From UBA1858 sp965262455 (GTDB lineage: Bacteria; Pseudomonadota; Gammaproteobacteria; UBA4575): a stretch of 64,000 bases of DNA. The notes under the pieces were generated by a model. It was not told the origin of the DNA, made no database searches, and saw only the letters and a list, made by a program, of their open reading frames with translations. The DNA lies in NCBI GenBank assembly GCA_965262455.1, contig CBDHFH010000002.1, positions 116,968-180,967 of the forward strand, given 5' to 3'. Numbering within the stretch: position 1 is the first letter of the stretch; every line of letters starts with the position of its first letter. Both the position numbers and the translations under genes were made by a program. Shown here one piece after another: positions 25,697-35,216 of this stretch.

Positions 25697-26536
25697 TTGA
25701 ACACCAACAAATCAATTCTAATCACCGGTTGCTCATCAGGAATAGGTTATCAGGCTGCAAAAGACTTACGTGCCGCTGGCTACCAGGTGATTACCACGGC
25801 GCGTAAAATGGCAGATGTTAACGTTTTACGCCAGCAAGGATTCATTAGTTTCCAACTCGATTTAGAGGACTCTGACAGCATCTCAAATGCGTTCAATGCC
25901 ACTTTGGAACATACTGATGGCAAATTATATGGATTATTTAATAATGGCGCTTATGGCCAAGCTGGCGCGGTGGAAGACTTATCTCGAGAGGCGTTAAGCA
26001 AACAATTTGAAACCAATGTCATTGGTACCATTGAGTTAACCAATTTAGCTATCGCATTGATGCGGCAACATAACCAGGGACGTATTATTTTTAATAGTTC
26101 GATTCTTGGCTTTATCGCCCTTAAATTCAGAGGCGCTTACACTGCTAGCAAATATGCCATCGAAGGATTTGCCGACACCTTAAGACTTGAACTCATGAAC
26201 AGTAAAATTTATGTGAGTTTAATCCAGCCCGGTCCTATCGAATCCAAGTTCCGCGCTAACAGCTATTTGATGTATCAAAAGTATATTGATCGAGACACAA
26301 GTGTGTTCAAAGATGAATACATCGCTACCGAACAACGCTTATTGAAAAAAGGCGCCGCGGCTCCTTTTACCCTAGCAGCAAGCAGTATAACACCCAAACT
26401 AAAACATGCTCTTGAGGCTAAAACACCGAAAGCAAGATACTATGTCACCACACCAACTTACTTGTTCGGCTATATGAAGAGAATTTTAAGTCAACATCGA
26501 TTAGATAAAATACTATACAAAATTTCTAACAGCTAA
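25697..26536 (+). CDS. Short-chain dehydrogenase/reductase
   Basis: A classical SDR of 279 residues. The nucleotide-binding TGCSSGIG motif is at residues 10-17, NNGAYG (the NNAG-like motif) at 81-86, catalytic serine near 133, and YTASK with Tyr 147 and Lys 151. The C-terminal extension after residue 190 is variable and does not identify the substrate; the general look is that of SDRs acting on lipids or steroids-like ketones. The only possible start is TTG at 25697, since TAA closes the frame 24 bases upstream. The ribosome-binding site is poor. It converges on clpB, with eight bases between the stops. Confidence 0.88.
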   Translation: MNTNKSILITGCSSGIGYQAAKDLRAAGYQVITTARKMADVNVLRQQGFISFQLDLEDSDSISNAFNATLEHTDGKLYGLFNNGAYGQAGAVEDLSREALSKQFETNVIGTIELTNLAIALMRQHNQGRIIFNSSILGFIALKFRGAYTASKYAIEGFADTLRLELMNSKIYVSLIQPGPIESKFRANSYLMYQKYIDRDTSVFKDEYIATEQRLLKKGAAAPFTLAASSITPKLKHALEAKTPKARYYVTTPTYLFGYMKRILSQHRLDKILYKISNS

Positions 26537-26544
26537 CGTTATAT

Positions 26545-29121
26545 TTAACGCTTGGCAAAACTCAACTCGCCATTCACAAGCTCAGCATTAATCGTATCTC
26601 CATTCACGTACTCACCTTCCAACAAAGCTTTAGCCAGTGGGTCTTCAATATATTGTTGGATCGCGCGTTTCAACGGTCGTGCTCCATAGATAGGATCAAA
26701 TCCAGCATTTGCCAAAAATGCTAAGGCCTCACTGGATAATTCAATTTCTATCTCACGCTCAGCAAGTCGTGCGCGTAAGCGGTTTAATTGAATCTGAGCA
26801 ATTTCTTGAATCTGCTGTTTTGTTAATGGTCGGAATACAATCGTATCGTCAATACGATTAATAAATTCCGGACGGAAATGTTGACCTACTACTTGCATGA
26901 CGACGGCTTTAATTTCGTCATAGTTTTGCGACGCAGCCAGCTCCTGAATACGATCACTGCCTAAATTCGAAGTCATGACAATCACCGTATTGCGAAAATC
27001 AACTGTACGTCCATGTCCATCTGTTAAGCGTCCGTCATCTAATACTTGTAACAAAATATTAAACACATCTGGATGCGCTTTTTCAACCTCATCAAGTAAT
27101 ACTACACTGTAGGGTTTACGACGTACTGCTTCAGTTAAATACCCACCTTCTTCATAGCCGACATATCCTGGGGGTGCGCCCACTAGCCGTGCTACTGAAT
27201 GTTTCTCCATGAATTCCGACATATCGATGCGCACTATCGCTTCTTCAGTATCAAATAAAAATTCCGTCAGTGCTTTTGTCAATTCTGTCTTACCAACTCC
27301 TGTCGGACCCAACATTAAAAATGATCCATTGGGACGATTTGGATCTGCCAGACCAGCACGTGATCGTCTCACGGCATTAGACACAGCAGTAATTGCTTCT
27401 TGTTGCCCAACAACACGTTTTTGCAAATGACTCTCCATGTCCAATAATTTCTGTTGTTCTCCAGAGAGCATTTTTGTCACCGGAATGCCTGTCCATTTGG
27501 ACACTACTTCGGCAATTTCATTATCACTGACATGGTTGCGTAGCAACTGTGTTTGACGTTTTTCATTGCCAGATGTACTGGCAATTTTTTTCTCTAGCTC
27601 AGGAATGATTCCGTATTGCAGCTCTGACATTTTCGCTAAGTCACCCGCACGTCGCGCGGCATCTAGTTGTATACGTGCCTGATCTAACTCCTCCTTGATA
27701 TGGTGAGTACCTTGCAATGTCGCTTTATCCGCCTTCCACACCTCTTCTAAGTCAGAGTAATTTTTAGATAATTGACTAATCTCATCCTCTAGCAACTCCA
27801 GTCGCTTTAACGACGCATCATCCGATTCTTTCTTTAATGCTTCGCGTTCTATTTTTAATTGAATCAGCCGACGATCTAACCGGTCCATTTCTTCCGGCTT
27901 GGAATCAATTTCCATACGAATTTTTGATGCCGCCTCATCTACCAGGTCAATTGCTTTATCTGGCAACTGTCGACCGGAGATATAACGATGTGAAAGTGTT
28001 GCCGCTGCGACAATCGCCGGATCAGTAATTTCTACCCCATGATGCAGTTCGTAGCGTTCTTTTAAGCCACGTAAAATAGCAATCGTATCTTCTACTGAGG
28101 GTTCATCAACCAACACTTGCTGAAAACGCCTCTCAAGTGCGGCGTCTTTTTCAATATATTCCCGGTATTCATCAAGGGTTGTAGCGCCCAAGCAATGCAG
28201 CTCACCGCGTGCAAGTGCGGGTTTCAGCATATTCCCAGCATCCATTGCTCCTTCTGCCTTGCCCGCACCCACCATGGTATGCAATTCATCAATAAATAAA
28301 ATTATTTGTCCTTCTTGTTTGGCTAAGTCATTCAATACCGCTTTAAGGCGTTCTTCAAATTCACCGCGAAACTTTGCTCCCGCAATCAAGGCGCTTAAAT
28401 CGAGCGATAATAAGCGTTTGTTTTTGATTCCATCAGGCACCTCTCCATCCACAATTCTTTGCGCAAGCCCTTCCACTATCGCAGTCTTACCGACACCCGG
28501 CTCACCAATTAATACAGGATTATTTTTCGTCCGTCTTTGTAATACTTGGATAGAGCGTCGTATCTCATCATCACGACCAATGACAGGGTCAAGTTTTCCT
28601 TGTTCAGCTCGCTCAGTTAGATCGACAGTATATTTATTTAGTGCATCTCGTTGCTCTTCCTGGTTGGGACTTTGTACGGATTCGCCTTTGCGTAAGTTTT
28701 TAATTGCTTTTTGCACATTAGATTTTTTAGCACCTAAGCTCTTTAGTAGCTCGCCTAATGCTTGCTTGTCATCTAATACGGCTTCGGCAAACGCCTCACA
28801 TGCAATATACTCATCACCCCAGTCATGGGCTATTTTTTCAGTCAGATTAAGCAACCCACTCAATATTGCTGATACATGTACTTCACCCGCTGTACCACTT
28901 ACTTGAGGCAGAGCATCAATCTGTTGTAACAGCTGTGTGCTGAGCTTCTCTACATCAACGCCCGCATTACTATAAACACTGTAAACACCACTGCCTTGAT
29001 GTTGCAACATTGCCAACAAGACGTGTGCAGGCTCCATCATTTGATGGCCTTTTTGTACCGCTAATGACTGCGCATCTTGCAGGACCGTTTGGAAGGTTGT
29101 TGTAAGTTTATCTGTTCTCAT
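26545..29121 (-). CDS. clpB: Disaggregase chaperone ClpB
   Basis: ClpB is the Hsp100 disaggregase that, with DnaK, rescues aggregated proteins after heat shock. The 858 residues comprise the N domain (1-~145), the first AAA+ module with GEPGVGKTA near residue 206, the coiled-coil middle domain (about 405-525), and the second AAA+ module with GPTGVGKTEL near 607. FIDELHTMVGAG and LDEVEKAHPDVFN are the two Walker B regions. It is last in the rluD-pgeF-clpB order and has its own heat-shock promoter. The ATG at 29121 is the expected start (MRTDKLTTTFQ). Confidence 0.98.
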   Translation of the reverse strand: MRTDKLTTTFQTVLQDAQSLAVQKGHQMMEPAHVLLAMLQHQGSGVYSVYSNAGVDVEKLSTQLLQQIDALPQVSGTAGEVHVSAILSGLLNLTEKIAHDWGDEYIACEAFAEAVLDDKQALGELLKSLGAKKSNVQKAIKNLRKGESVQSPNQEEQRDALNKYTVDLTERAEQGKLDPVIGRDDEIRRSIQVLQRRTKNNPVLIGEPGVGKTAIVEGLAQRIVDGEVPDGIKNKRLLSLDLSALIAGAKFRGEFEERLKAVLNDLAKQEGQIILFIDELHTMVGAGKAEGAMDAGNMLKPALARGELHCLGATTLDEYREYIEKDAALERRFQQVLVDEPSVEDTIAILRGLKERYELHHGVEITDPAIVAAATLSHRYISGRQLPDKAIDLVDEAASKIRMEIDSKPEEMDRLDRRLIQLKIEREALKKESDDASLKRLELLEDEISQLSKNYSDLEEVWKADKATLQGTHHIKEELDQARIQLDAARRAGDLAKMSELQYGIIPELEKKIASTSGNEKRQTQLLRNHVSDNEIAEVVSKWTGIPVTKMLSGEQQKLLDMESHLQKRVVGQQEAITAVSNAVRRSRAGLADPNRPNGSFLMLGPTGVGKTELTKALTEFLFDTEEAIVRIDMSEFMEKHSVARLVGAPPGYVGYEEGGYLTEAVRRKPYSVVLLDEVEKAHPDVFNILLQVLDDGRLTDGHGRTVDFRNTVIVMTSNLGSDRIQELAASQNYDEIKAVVMQVVGQHFRPEFINRIDDTIVFRPLTKQQIQEIAQIQLNRLRARLAEREIEIELSSEALAFLANAGFDPIYGARPLKRAIQQYIEDPLAKALLEGEYVNGDTINAELVNGELSFAKR

Positions 29122-29162
29122 TGGTTAATCATTTTCTTCAATTTGTTAGATTCTGCCCATGT

Positions 29163-29191
29163 ATTTGGGGGCAACCACTCACAACTTCAAG
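29163..29191 (-). promoter_or_regulatory. Sigma-32 heat-shock promoter of clpB
   Basis: On the minus strand CTTGAAG (29191-29185) and CCCCCAAAT (29171-29163) are separated by 13 bases. This matches the sigma-32 consensus CTTGAAA / CCCCATNT and its spacing closely. It lies between pgeF and clpB, about 40 bases before the clpB start, exactly where a heat-shock promoter is expected. Confidence 0.8.
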
Positions 29192-29198
29192 GTTAGAT

Positions 29199-29936
29199 TT
29201 AACGCTTCGAGATAATTGTAGCCATTCTTCCAGTGGTTGCATGACGCCGGAAAGAGAAGAATTGATCTGTATCACTATAAGTACAGAATTCACCACCAAA
29301 CACTTGTGTTATATCGGCAGCATTGAGAACAAGTTTGGCTGCTTGATAGATATTAAGCGTCCACTTGCCAGAATTATGCGGGTTAAAGCACTGTGAAAAA
29401 TCATCATTGCACTGCAAATATTCATCATAAACATCAGTACCAACTTCGAACACATCCGGTCCAATGGCCGGCCCTAACCATGCGTAGTCAGGCTTGATAT
29501 AGTCACTCATTGCAGTAATAGTATTTTGAATAACACCATTGATTATCCCACGCCAACCAGCATGTACGGCAGCGAGGCACTGTCCATTCTTATCAGCGAG
29601 CAATATCGGTAAACAATCTGCCGTTAACACCGCACAGGCAATAGACTTATCAATTGTGAACGCTGCATCAGCTTCTACTTTATCAGCCTCAATTTCTGCG
29701 GCATTCACGACGTTATTACTATGTATTTGCTTAAGCCATTTAACTTGTTTACCCATTAATACTTGTGTTTGCAATCGATGACGATTCTCACATACATCAG
29801 TCTCATCATCGTTGACATGGCGGGCTAGATTGAAAGTATTATAGGGCTGCTTACTCACTCCTCCCATGCGTGTTGTTGTGAAGGCTCTTACCTTATTACT
29901 TAAAGGCCACTGAGGTGATATTAGCGATAAGCTCAT
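29199..29936 (-). CDS. pgeF: Peptidoglycan editing factor / multicopper-like purine nucleosidase PgeF
   Basis: PgeF (YfiH, DUF152) removes misincorporated amino acids from peptidoglycan precursors in E. coli, and homologues show purine nucleoside phosphorylase activity. Family motifs are TTTRMGGVSKQPYNTFNL at residues ~20-37, AVLTADCLPILLAD near 100, and AAVHAGWRGIINGVI near 120, which supply the histidine and cysteine metal ligands. The 245-residue length is typical. It overlaps the rluD stop by four bases and precedes clpB. Confidence 0.93.
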   Translation of the reverse strand: MSLSLISPQWPLSNKVRAFTTTRMGGVSKQPYNTFNLARHVNDDETDVCENRHRLQTQVLMGKQVKWLKQIHSNNVVNAAEIEADKVEADAAFTIDKSIACAVLTADCLPILLADKNGQCLAAVHAGWRGIINGVIQNTITAMSDYIKPDYAWLGPAIGPDVFEVGTDVYDEYLQCNDDFSQCFNPHNSGKWTLNIYQAAKLVLNAADITQVFGGEFCTYSDTDQFFSFRRHATTGRMATIISKR

Positions 29937-30889
29937 AAAGAAGAATATTGTCTAAGAGTTTCTAATAATACTTGCATGTCTTCTGGCATTGTTACTTGCC
30001 AACTAATCGGTGTTTGCGAAACAGGGTGATCAAATGCTAATTGATATGCATGCAAGGCTTGTCGAGGAAAATTACACAAACATTGATTTAATTCTTCAGG
30101 CACATTTGCAACCCGTTGAACTCTTGGTGCATAGACATTATCGCCGACTAAAGGAAATTTATTGGCAGAAAAGTGCACCCTAATTTGATGCGTTCTTCCA
30201 GTATCGAGTTTTACATCTAGCCAAGTATGCCGTAAAAACTTTTCTTGGATTTTATAATGTGTACATGCGGGTTTACCACGTTCATTGATAGCCATTTTTG
30301 TTCTATCGTGCGCGTGACGCCCTATCGGCGCATCAATTTTACCGCCTGATATTAATTGGCTACGCACAATGGCATAGTAACGACGTTCAACGCGTCGCTG
30401 TTGCAACAAATCTGTTAGCACGGTGTGTGCGTTCACTGATTTGGCGACGACCATAATGCCACTCGTGTCTTTATCTAACCGATGCACGATGCCTGCTCGA
30501 GGCAACACAGATTGATTTGGGTCGTGGTACAAAAGCGCATTCAATAATGTTCCTTGATGATTGCCTGCACCTGGGTGGACGACCAAGCCGACCGGCTTAT
30601 TTATCACTAATAGATGCTCATCTTCGAAAATAATATCAAGAGGAATATTCTCTGCATGATGCGCTTCGTTTTGATCATCATTTGTCGCATTCAGGATAAC
30701 TTTTTCACCACCAGAGACACTGTAACGTGATGCCTGAATTTGCCCATCGATGCGAACTTGCTGCATATTTATCCAAGATTGTATTTTGGCGCGCGAATAC
30801 TGTGGAAACAATGTCGCAAGCGACTTATCCAACCTTAAGCCCGCATGCTCAAGGGGGATAATCACTTCATGATTATTTTCATCATGCAT
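29933..30889 (-). CDS. rluD: 23S rRNA pseudouridine synthase RluD
   Basis: RluD makes pseudouridines 1911, 1915 and 1917 in helix 69 of 23S rRNA. The 318 residues show an N-terminal S4 RNA-binding domain (GLRLDKSLATLFPQYSRAKI, residues ~17-36) and the RluA-type catalytic motif RLDKDTSGIMVVAK near residue 140, where the aspartate is catalytic. GRTHQIRVHFS near 230 is also conserved. It is divergent from bamD, as in E. coli, with 72 bases between them for both promoters. Confidence 0.96.
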   Translation of the reverse strand: MHDENNHEVIIPLEHAGLRLDKSLATLFPQYSRAKIQSWINMQQVRIDGQIQASRYSVSGGEKVILNATNDDQNEAHHAENIPLDIIFEDEHLLVINKPVGLVVHPGAGNHQGTLLNALLYHDPNQSVLPRAGIVHRLDKDTSGIMVVAKSVNAHTVLTDLLQQRRVERRYYAIVRSQLISGGKIDAPIGRHAHDRTKMAINERGKPACTHYKIQEKFLRHTWLDVKLDTGRTHQIRVHFSANKFPLVGDNVYAPRVQRVANVPEELNQCLCNFPRQALHAYQLAFDHPVSQTPISWQVTMPEDMQVLLETLRQYSSL

Positions 30890-30961
30890 ATGCGCGTAAT
30901 CTTCCAGCTTATGTATAATTGCCGTTAGTATAGATAATAATAAAACAGACCCTCTGGAATT

Positions 30962-31843
30962 ATGCTCGAATTTTTACCAAGAAATCTCATATTATTAATT
31001 TGCGTACTTGCTTTGACCAGCTGCTCAACAGTGAAAGGCTTGTTTGGCGATGATGATGACGAAGAGCCTACAATAAGCGAGGACATATCAGCGAGACAAC
31101 TCTACCAAAAAGCCAATGGCGAAATGCAGGGTAATCGTTTTGCAGATGCCATCGAAAGTTACACGTTACTGGAGTCACGCTATCCTTTTGGTCGTTATGC
31201 GCAACAGGCGCAGTTAGAGCTGGCATTTCTCTATTATCGTCAAAATAATATGGATAGCGCCATTAGTAGTGCGGACCGTTTTATCAGATTAAACCCTCAG
31301 CACCCGCATGTCGACTATGCCTATTATATGAAAGGGCTGGCCAACTTTGATAAAAGCAAAACATTCCTTAATTTTATTTTGCCACGAAACCCGTCTGACA
31401 AAGATCCCGCGCCGTTATTTGCTGCATTCGAAGTGTTTAATACACTCATCCAGAAATTTCCCGACAGTGATTATGCTGACGATGCAAAACAACGCATGAT
31501 CTATTTACGTAACGAACTCGCTGAGCATGAGCTCACTGTGGCAGACTTCTACATGCGTCGTGGCGCATATGTCGCTGCCGCCAATCGAGCGCAATATGTC
31601 ATGGAAAAATATCAAGGTGCGCCCGCCATGCCACAGGCGGTTTATACATTAGAGCTTGCCTATCGCCAGCTGGGCATCAACGATCTCGCTTTTGATACAC
31701 ATAAAGTCTATGCCAGAAACTTTCTAAGCGAAGATGGCAGCCTGCTAGACCCCGAGTATGCAACGACAAGAATTAGCTGCGCAACCAATGTGTGGGACAG
31801 GGTATTGGAAAGACTCAGACTGAAAACATTTTATTGTAATTAG
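30962..31843 (+). CDS. bamD: Outer membrane assembly lipoprotein BamD
   Basis: BamD is the essential lipoprotein of the BAM outer-membrane-protein assembly complex. Its lipobox LALTSC places the lipidated cysteine at residue 21, followed by an acidic linker (DDDDEE). The tetratricopeptide repeats run from about residue 45 to 240: ARQLYQKANGEMQGNRFADA, RYAQQAQLELAFLYYRQ, DSDYADDAKQRMIYLRNELA. The protein is slightly longer than E. coli BamD (245), with a C-terminal tail after residue 250. It is divergent from rluD, as usual. Confidence 0.96.
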   Translation: MLEFLPRNLILLICVLALTSCSTVKGLFGDDDDEEPTISEDISARQLYQKANGEMQGNRFADAIESYTLLESRYPFGRYAQQAQLELAFLYYRQNNMDSAISSADRFIRLNPQHPHVDYAYYMKGLANFDKSKTFLNFILPRNPSDKDPAPLFAAFEVFNTLIQKFPDSDYADDAKQRMIYLRNELAEHELTVADFYMRRGAYVAAANRAQYVMEKYQGAPAMPQAVYTLELAYRQLGINDLAFDTHKVYARNFLSEDGSLLDPEYATTRISCATNVWDRVLERLRLKTFYCN

Positions 31844-31849
31844 CTATAG

Positions 31850-33481
31850 TTAATAATCTTTTAAGTACTTAATCACACCAGAAGTAATTGGATAGCGGCG
31901 ATCTTTACCAAAGGCACGCTGTGTTATTTTAATTCCCGGTGGCGCTTGCCGACGTTTATATTCATTCTGGAAGACCATTTTTATGACTTTCGATACGTCT
32001 TCTTCATTGAAACCACGCGCGATAATTTCATCGCGACTGACATCGTCTTCAATGAAAAGCGCTAGTATTTCATCTAGTACTTCATAGGGCGGAAGGCTAT
32101 CTTGATCTAATTGATCTGGTGCTAATTCTGCACTCGGTGGCCGCTCTATAATTCTCTCTGGGATAACCTTGTTTAGTGAGTTTCTATAACGTGATAGTTG
32201 ATAGACTAATAGCTTGGGAACATCTTTAAGCGGCGCAAAACCACCTGCCATATCACCATATAATGTAGCATAACCAACAGCCATTTCGCTTTTATTGCCT
32301 GTCGATATCACCATGTTGCCGAACTTATTTGACATCGCCATGAGCAATACACCGCGAATACGTGCCTGGATATTTTCTTCTGTGGTGTCTTTTTTATAGC
32401 CATCAAATGAAGGCGATAGAGCACGCTCAAATGCTGACACTAAAGGATCTATTTCAATCACAGTATATTTAACACCAAGATTTTTTGCTAATTGCGCGGC
32501 GTCATCAAGACTCATTTGCGAGGTATATTTTGAGGGCATCATCACAGCATTAACATTAGATGCGCCTAGCGCGTCTACCGCCAACACTAACACTAACGCA
32601 GAATCAATCCCGCCCGACAGCCCAACCAGCCCACCATTAAAAGAATTTTTTTCTATGTACTCTTTTAGTCCGTACTCAAGAACATTATAGATAGAAGCTA
32701 TTTCATCAACATATCTAATTTGACTCTTTAAAAGCGAGGATAACTTTTTGTTTTTCTGATCTACTCCTATTAATAGCTTGTCTTGTTGGCAAAATTTTGC
32801 CTGAGAAACTTTTTCTCCATCGCTTTGAACAACAAAAGAAGAACCGTCAAATACTAGCTCATCTTGGCCACCCACTTGATTTAAATATAAAATAGGTACT
32901 TTATTCTCACTAACACGTGAAAGAACTTCTTGCTCTCGCTGCTGTATTTTGTTTACATGAAAAGGGCTGGCATTAATATTGATTATCACCTCAGCACCCG
33001 CTTGCTTGGATAACTTAACTGGTTCTTCGCTCCATACATCCTCACATATCGTGACACCACATTTTACCCCTTGCACATCAAATACACATGGATGAGCACC
33101 GGCTGAGAAATACCTTTTTTCATCGAATACATTGTAATTAGGCAGTTTCATCTTGTTGTACTTACTGATTAAACAGCCATTTTGAATAACCAAAGCCGCA
33201 TTATAAAGTTGCTCATCTTCAAGCCAAGGCACACCAACAATGACAGAGATTTCACGTGATGCATCCTTTATTCGATCCACCGCCTGAATTATTCGTGCGT
33301 TAATTTTTTCCCTGAACAAAAGATCCTCAGGGGGATAGCCAATCAACGCTAATTCAGAAAAAACAACACAATCAGCAGCATAATCATCCTTTGCTAAATT
33401 GATATATTGCAATATTTTTTCACAGTTTCCTTCAATATCGCCGACGAAAAAATTTAATTGGGCAAGCAGTATTTTTACCAT
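31850..33481 (-). CDS. nadE: Glutamine-dependent NAD+ synthetase NadE
   Basis: NadE amidates nicotinic acid adenine dinucleotide to NAD+. The 543-residue protein has an N-terminal nitrilase-type glutaminase (residues 1-~245, with FSELALIGYPPEDLL, KLPNYNVFDEKRYF and the cysteine in VTICEDVWSE) and a C-terminal ATP-pyrophosphatase domain with GLSGGIDSALVL near residue 285 and STGNKSEMAVGYATLYGDMA near 395. It can therefore use glutamine directly. The gene converges on bamD, six bases apart. Confidence 0.97.
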   Translation of the reverse strand: MVKILLAQLNFFVGDIEGNCEKILQYINLAKDDYAADCVVFSELALIGYPPEDLLFREKINARIIQAVDRIKDASREISVIVGVPWLEDEQLYNAALVIQNGCLISKYNKMKLPNYNVFDEKRYFSAGAHPCVFDVQGVKCGVTICEDVWSEEPVKLSKQAGAEVIININASPFHVNKIQQREQEVLSRVSENKVPILYLNQVGGQDELVFDGSSFVVQSDGEKVSQAKFCQQDKLLIGVDQKNKKLSSLLKSQIRYVDEIASIYNVLEYGLKEYIEKNSFNGGLVGLSGGIDSALVLVLAVDALGASNVNAVMMPSKYTSQMSLDDAAQLAKNLGVKYTVIEIDPLVSAFERALSPSFDGYKKDTTEENIQARIRGVLLMAMSNKFGNMVISTGNKSEMAVGYATLYGDMAGGFAPLKDVPKLLVYQLSRYRNSLNKVIPERIIERPPSAELAPDQLDQDSLPPYEVLDEILALFIEDDVSRDEIIARGFNEEDVSKVIKMVFQNEYKRRQAPPGIKITQRAFGKDRRYPITSGVIKYLKDY

Positions 33482-33585
33482 AAGTATAATTATCGATGTC
33501 GATCTAAATTATTATAAGTGCGGCCATTTAAAAAGATTGATACTATATGAGTGTCGCTAAATTCTCTAGCTGAACACTCTTTGTA

Positions 33586-35211
33586 ATGAGCCAATCCAAA
33601 CCATTTAGCCGCAGAAAAGGTGATCAAAAAGAATCTCATCAACTACGTTCCCTGCAGTTATTAAATGTCTATCGGCTTATTATTGCCATTTTGTTATTTA
33701 GTTTTAATTTTATAGAGATTACATTTATTGGGCGCGTACAGCCTGGCTCTTTATTTTTCGCGCTCAGCACTTTCTACCTGATCTTTGCACTATTATGTTT
33801 TTTCATAAGCGCTTTCAAGGCGCTTAAATTAAATACTCAAGTTCATATAAATGTATTAACTGATGTCATATCTATAGCAATTTTTACATTAATGTCAGGC
33901 GGCATTAGTAGTGGCCTTGGCACACTTATTCTCGCTCCCATTGCCGGCGCATCTTTACTGATTCCCGGCCAAACTGCATTACTTTTTGCTTCCTACGGAA
34001 CAGTTGTGCTGATATTACAAGAATTATATGGCGATATTAGCGGTTATATTGATGACACCTCTTACAGTCAAACAGGATTAATCGGCATAGCATTATTCGC
34101 GACTGCATTTTTAGCAATTACCTTAGCCAGAAGAGTATCTGAAAGCACTGCACTCGCTGAAAAACGCGGTATAGATTTGGCCAATTTATCCCAGCTTAAT
34201 GATCACCTGATTAATCGTATTGACTCAGGCATCATCGTTGTTGATGAAGATGATTCTATAAGGCTAATGAATCGATCCGCATCTACTATATTAAATATAG
34301 ATGAGGAAAGACTCGATACAAAGCTGCAAAGTATTTTTCCTGAGCTTTACCTTGTACATAAAAGGTGGTTAAAGTCACTTAGCAACAACAATGAGACAAA
34401 AGTTTACGATATACCACGTGCTAACCAGTCTGCTCTAAAAGCACGTATTACCAAAGTAGGCGCACGCGCAGAGGATAAAGGTTCAGTGATATATCTATCA
34501 GATACATCTGAATTAAATCGCCACATTCAGGAGACCAAACTTGCTTCACTAGGCCGTTTAACCGCGAGCATTGCGCACGAAATCCGCAACCCGCTTGGCG
34601 CCATTAGTCATGCCGCACAACTGTTAGATGAGTCGGAAAATATATCTACCGATAACAAACGACTCACTAATATCATTTACGAACAGACAAATCGACTCAA
34701 CACCATCATTGAAAGTGTGTTGGGTTTATCGCGCAAACAGGATGCTAATCTTGAGCCAATTCCTCTTGCTAAATGGACTGAAAATTTTATTAAAGAGTTT
34801 GGCGAATTTAACCAATTACCCAAAAATTGGTATATATCCAATATTAAAAACGACTTGCTTATTTTGAGTGATTCGAATCATCTGCATCAAGTGTTATGGA
34901 ATATCTGCACCAATGCAATTAAATATGCCAATAATAAAAGTAAAAAAGGCATTGTCACCTTTAATGGATACACAAACCCCTCAACTCTTATTAATTATTT
35001 AGATATAATTGATAGCGGATCGGGTGTCAGCCTTGAAGAACAAGAGAAACTGTTTGAGCCATTCTACACTACCAGCAGCAGCGGCACCGGCTTGGGCTTA
35101 TACATATCAAGAGAATTATGTCTAAGTCTTGGGGGCGACCTTACATACTCTAATACTAAACAAAGTGGCAGTTGTTTTAGAATACGCTTTGCTAAAAGTA
35201 ATCAAAGATAG
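33586..35211 (+). CDS. pilS: Type IV pilus sensor histidine kinase PilS
   Basis: PilS senses pilin levels in the membrane and controls PilR. Six hydrophobic segments fill residues ~25-190. A PAS-like domain follows (about 200-315, RIDSGIIVVDEDDSIRLMNR), then the HisKA dimerisation box with the phosphorylatable histidine in IAHEIRNPLGAISHAAQLL near residue 330, and an HATPase domain with DIIDSGSGVSLEEQ and SGTGLGLYIS. The 541 residues match PilS. It is followed within five bases by pilR and then pilA, as in Pseudomonas. Confidence 0.95.
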   Translation: MSQSKPFSRRKGDQKESHQLRSLQLLNVYRLIIAILLFSFNFIEITFIGRVQPGSLFFALSTFYLIFALLCFFISAFKALKLNTQVHINVLTDVISIAIFTLMSGGISSGLGTLILAPIAGASLLIPGQTALLFASYGTVVLILQELYGDISGYIDDTSYSQTGLIGIALFATAFLAITLARRVSESTALAEKRGIDLANLSQLNDHLINRIDSGIIVVDEDDSIRLMNRSASTILNIDEERLDTKLQSIFPELYLVHKRWLKSLSNNNETKVYDIPRANQSALKARITKVGARAEDKGSVIYLSDTSELNRHIQETKLASLGRLTASIAHEIRNPLGAISHAAQLLDESENISTDNKRLTNIIYEQTNRLNTIIESVLGLSRKQDANLEPIPLAKWTENFIKEFGEFNQLPKNWYISNIKNDLLILSDSNHLHQVLWNICTNAIKYANNKSKKGIVTFNGYTNPSTLINYLDIIDSGSGVSLEEQEKLFEPFYTTSSSGTGLGLYISRELCLSLGGDLTYSNTKQSGSCFRIRFAKSNQR

Positions 35212-35216
35212 TCCTT

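Noticed and set aside
28259..28906. 215-residue open frame opposite clpB
   Set aside because: It lies entirely antisense to the conserved clpB gene and has no recognisable protein features; it reflects clpB codon usage.
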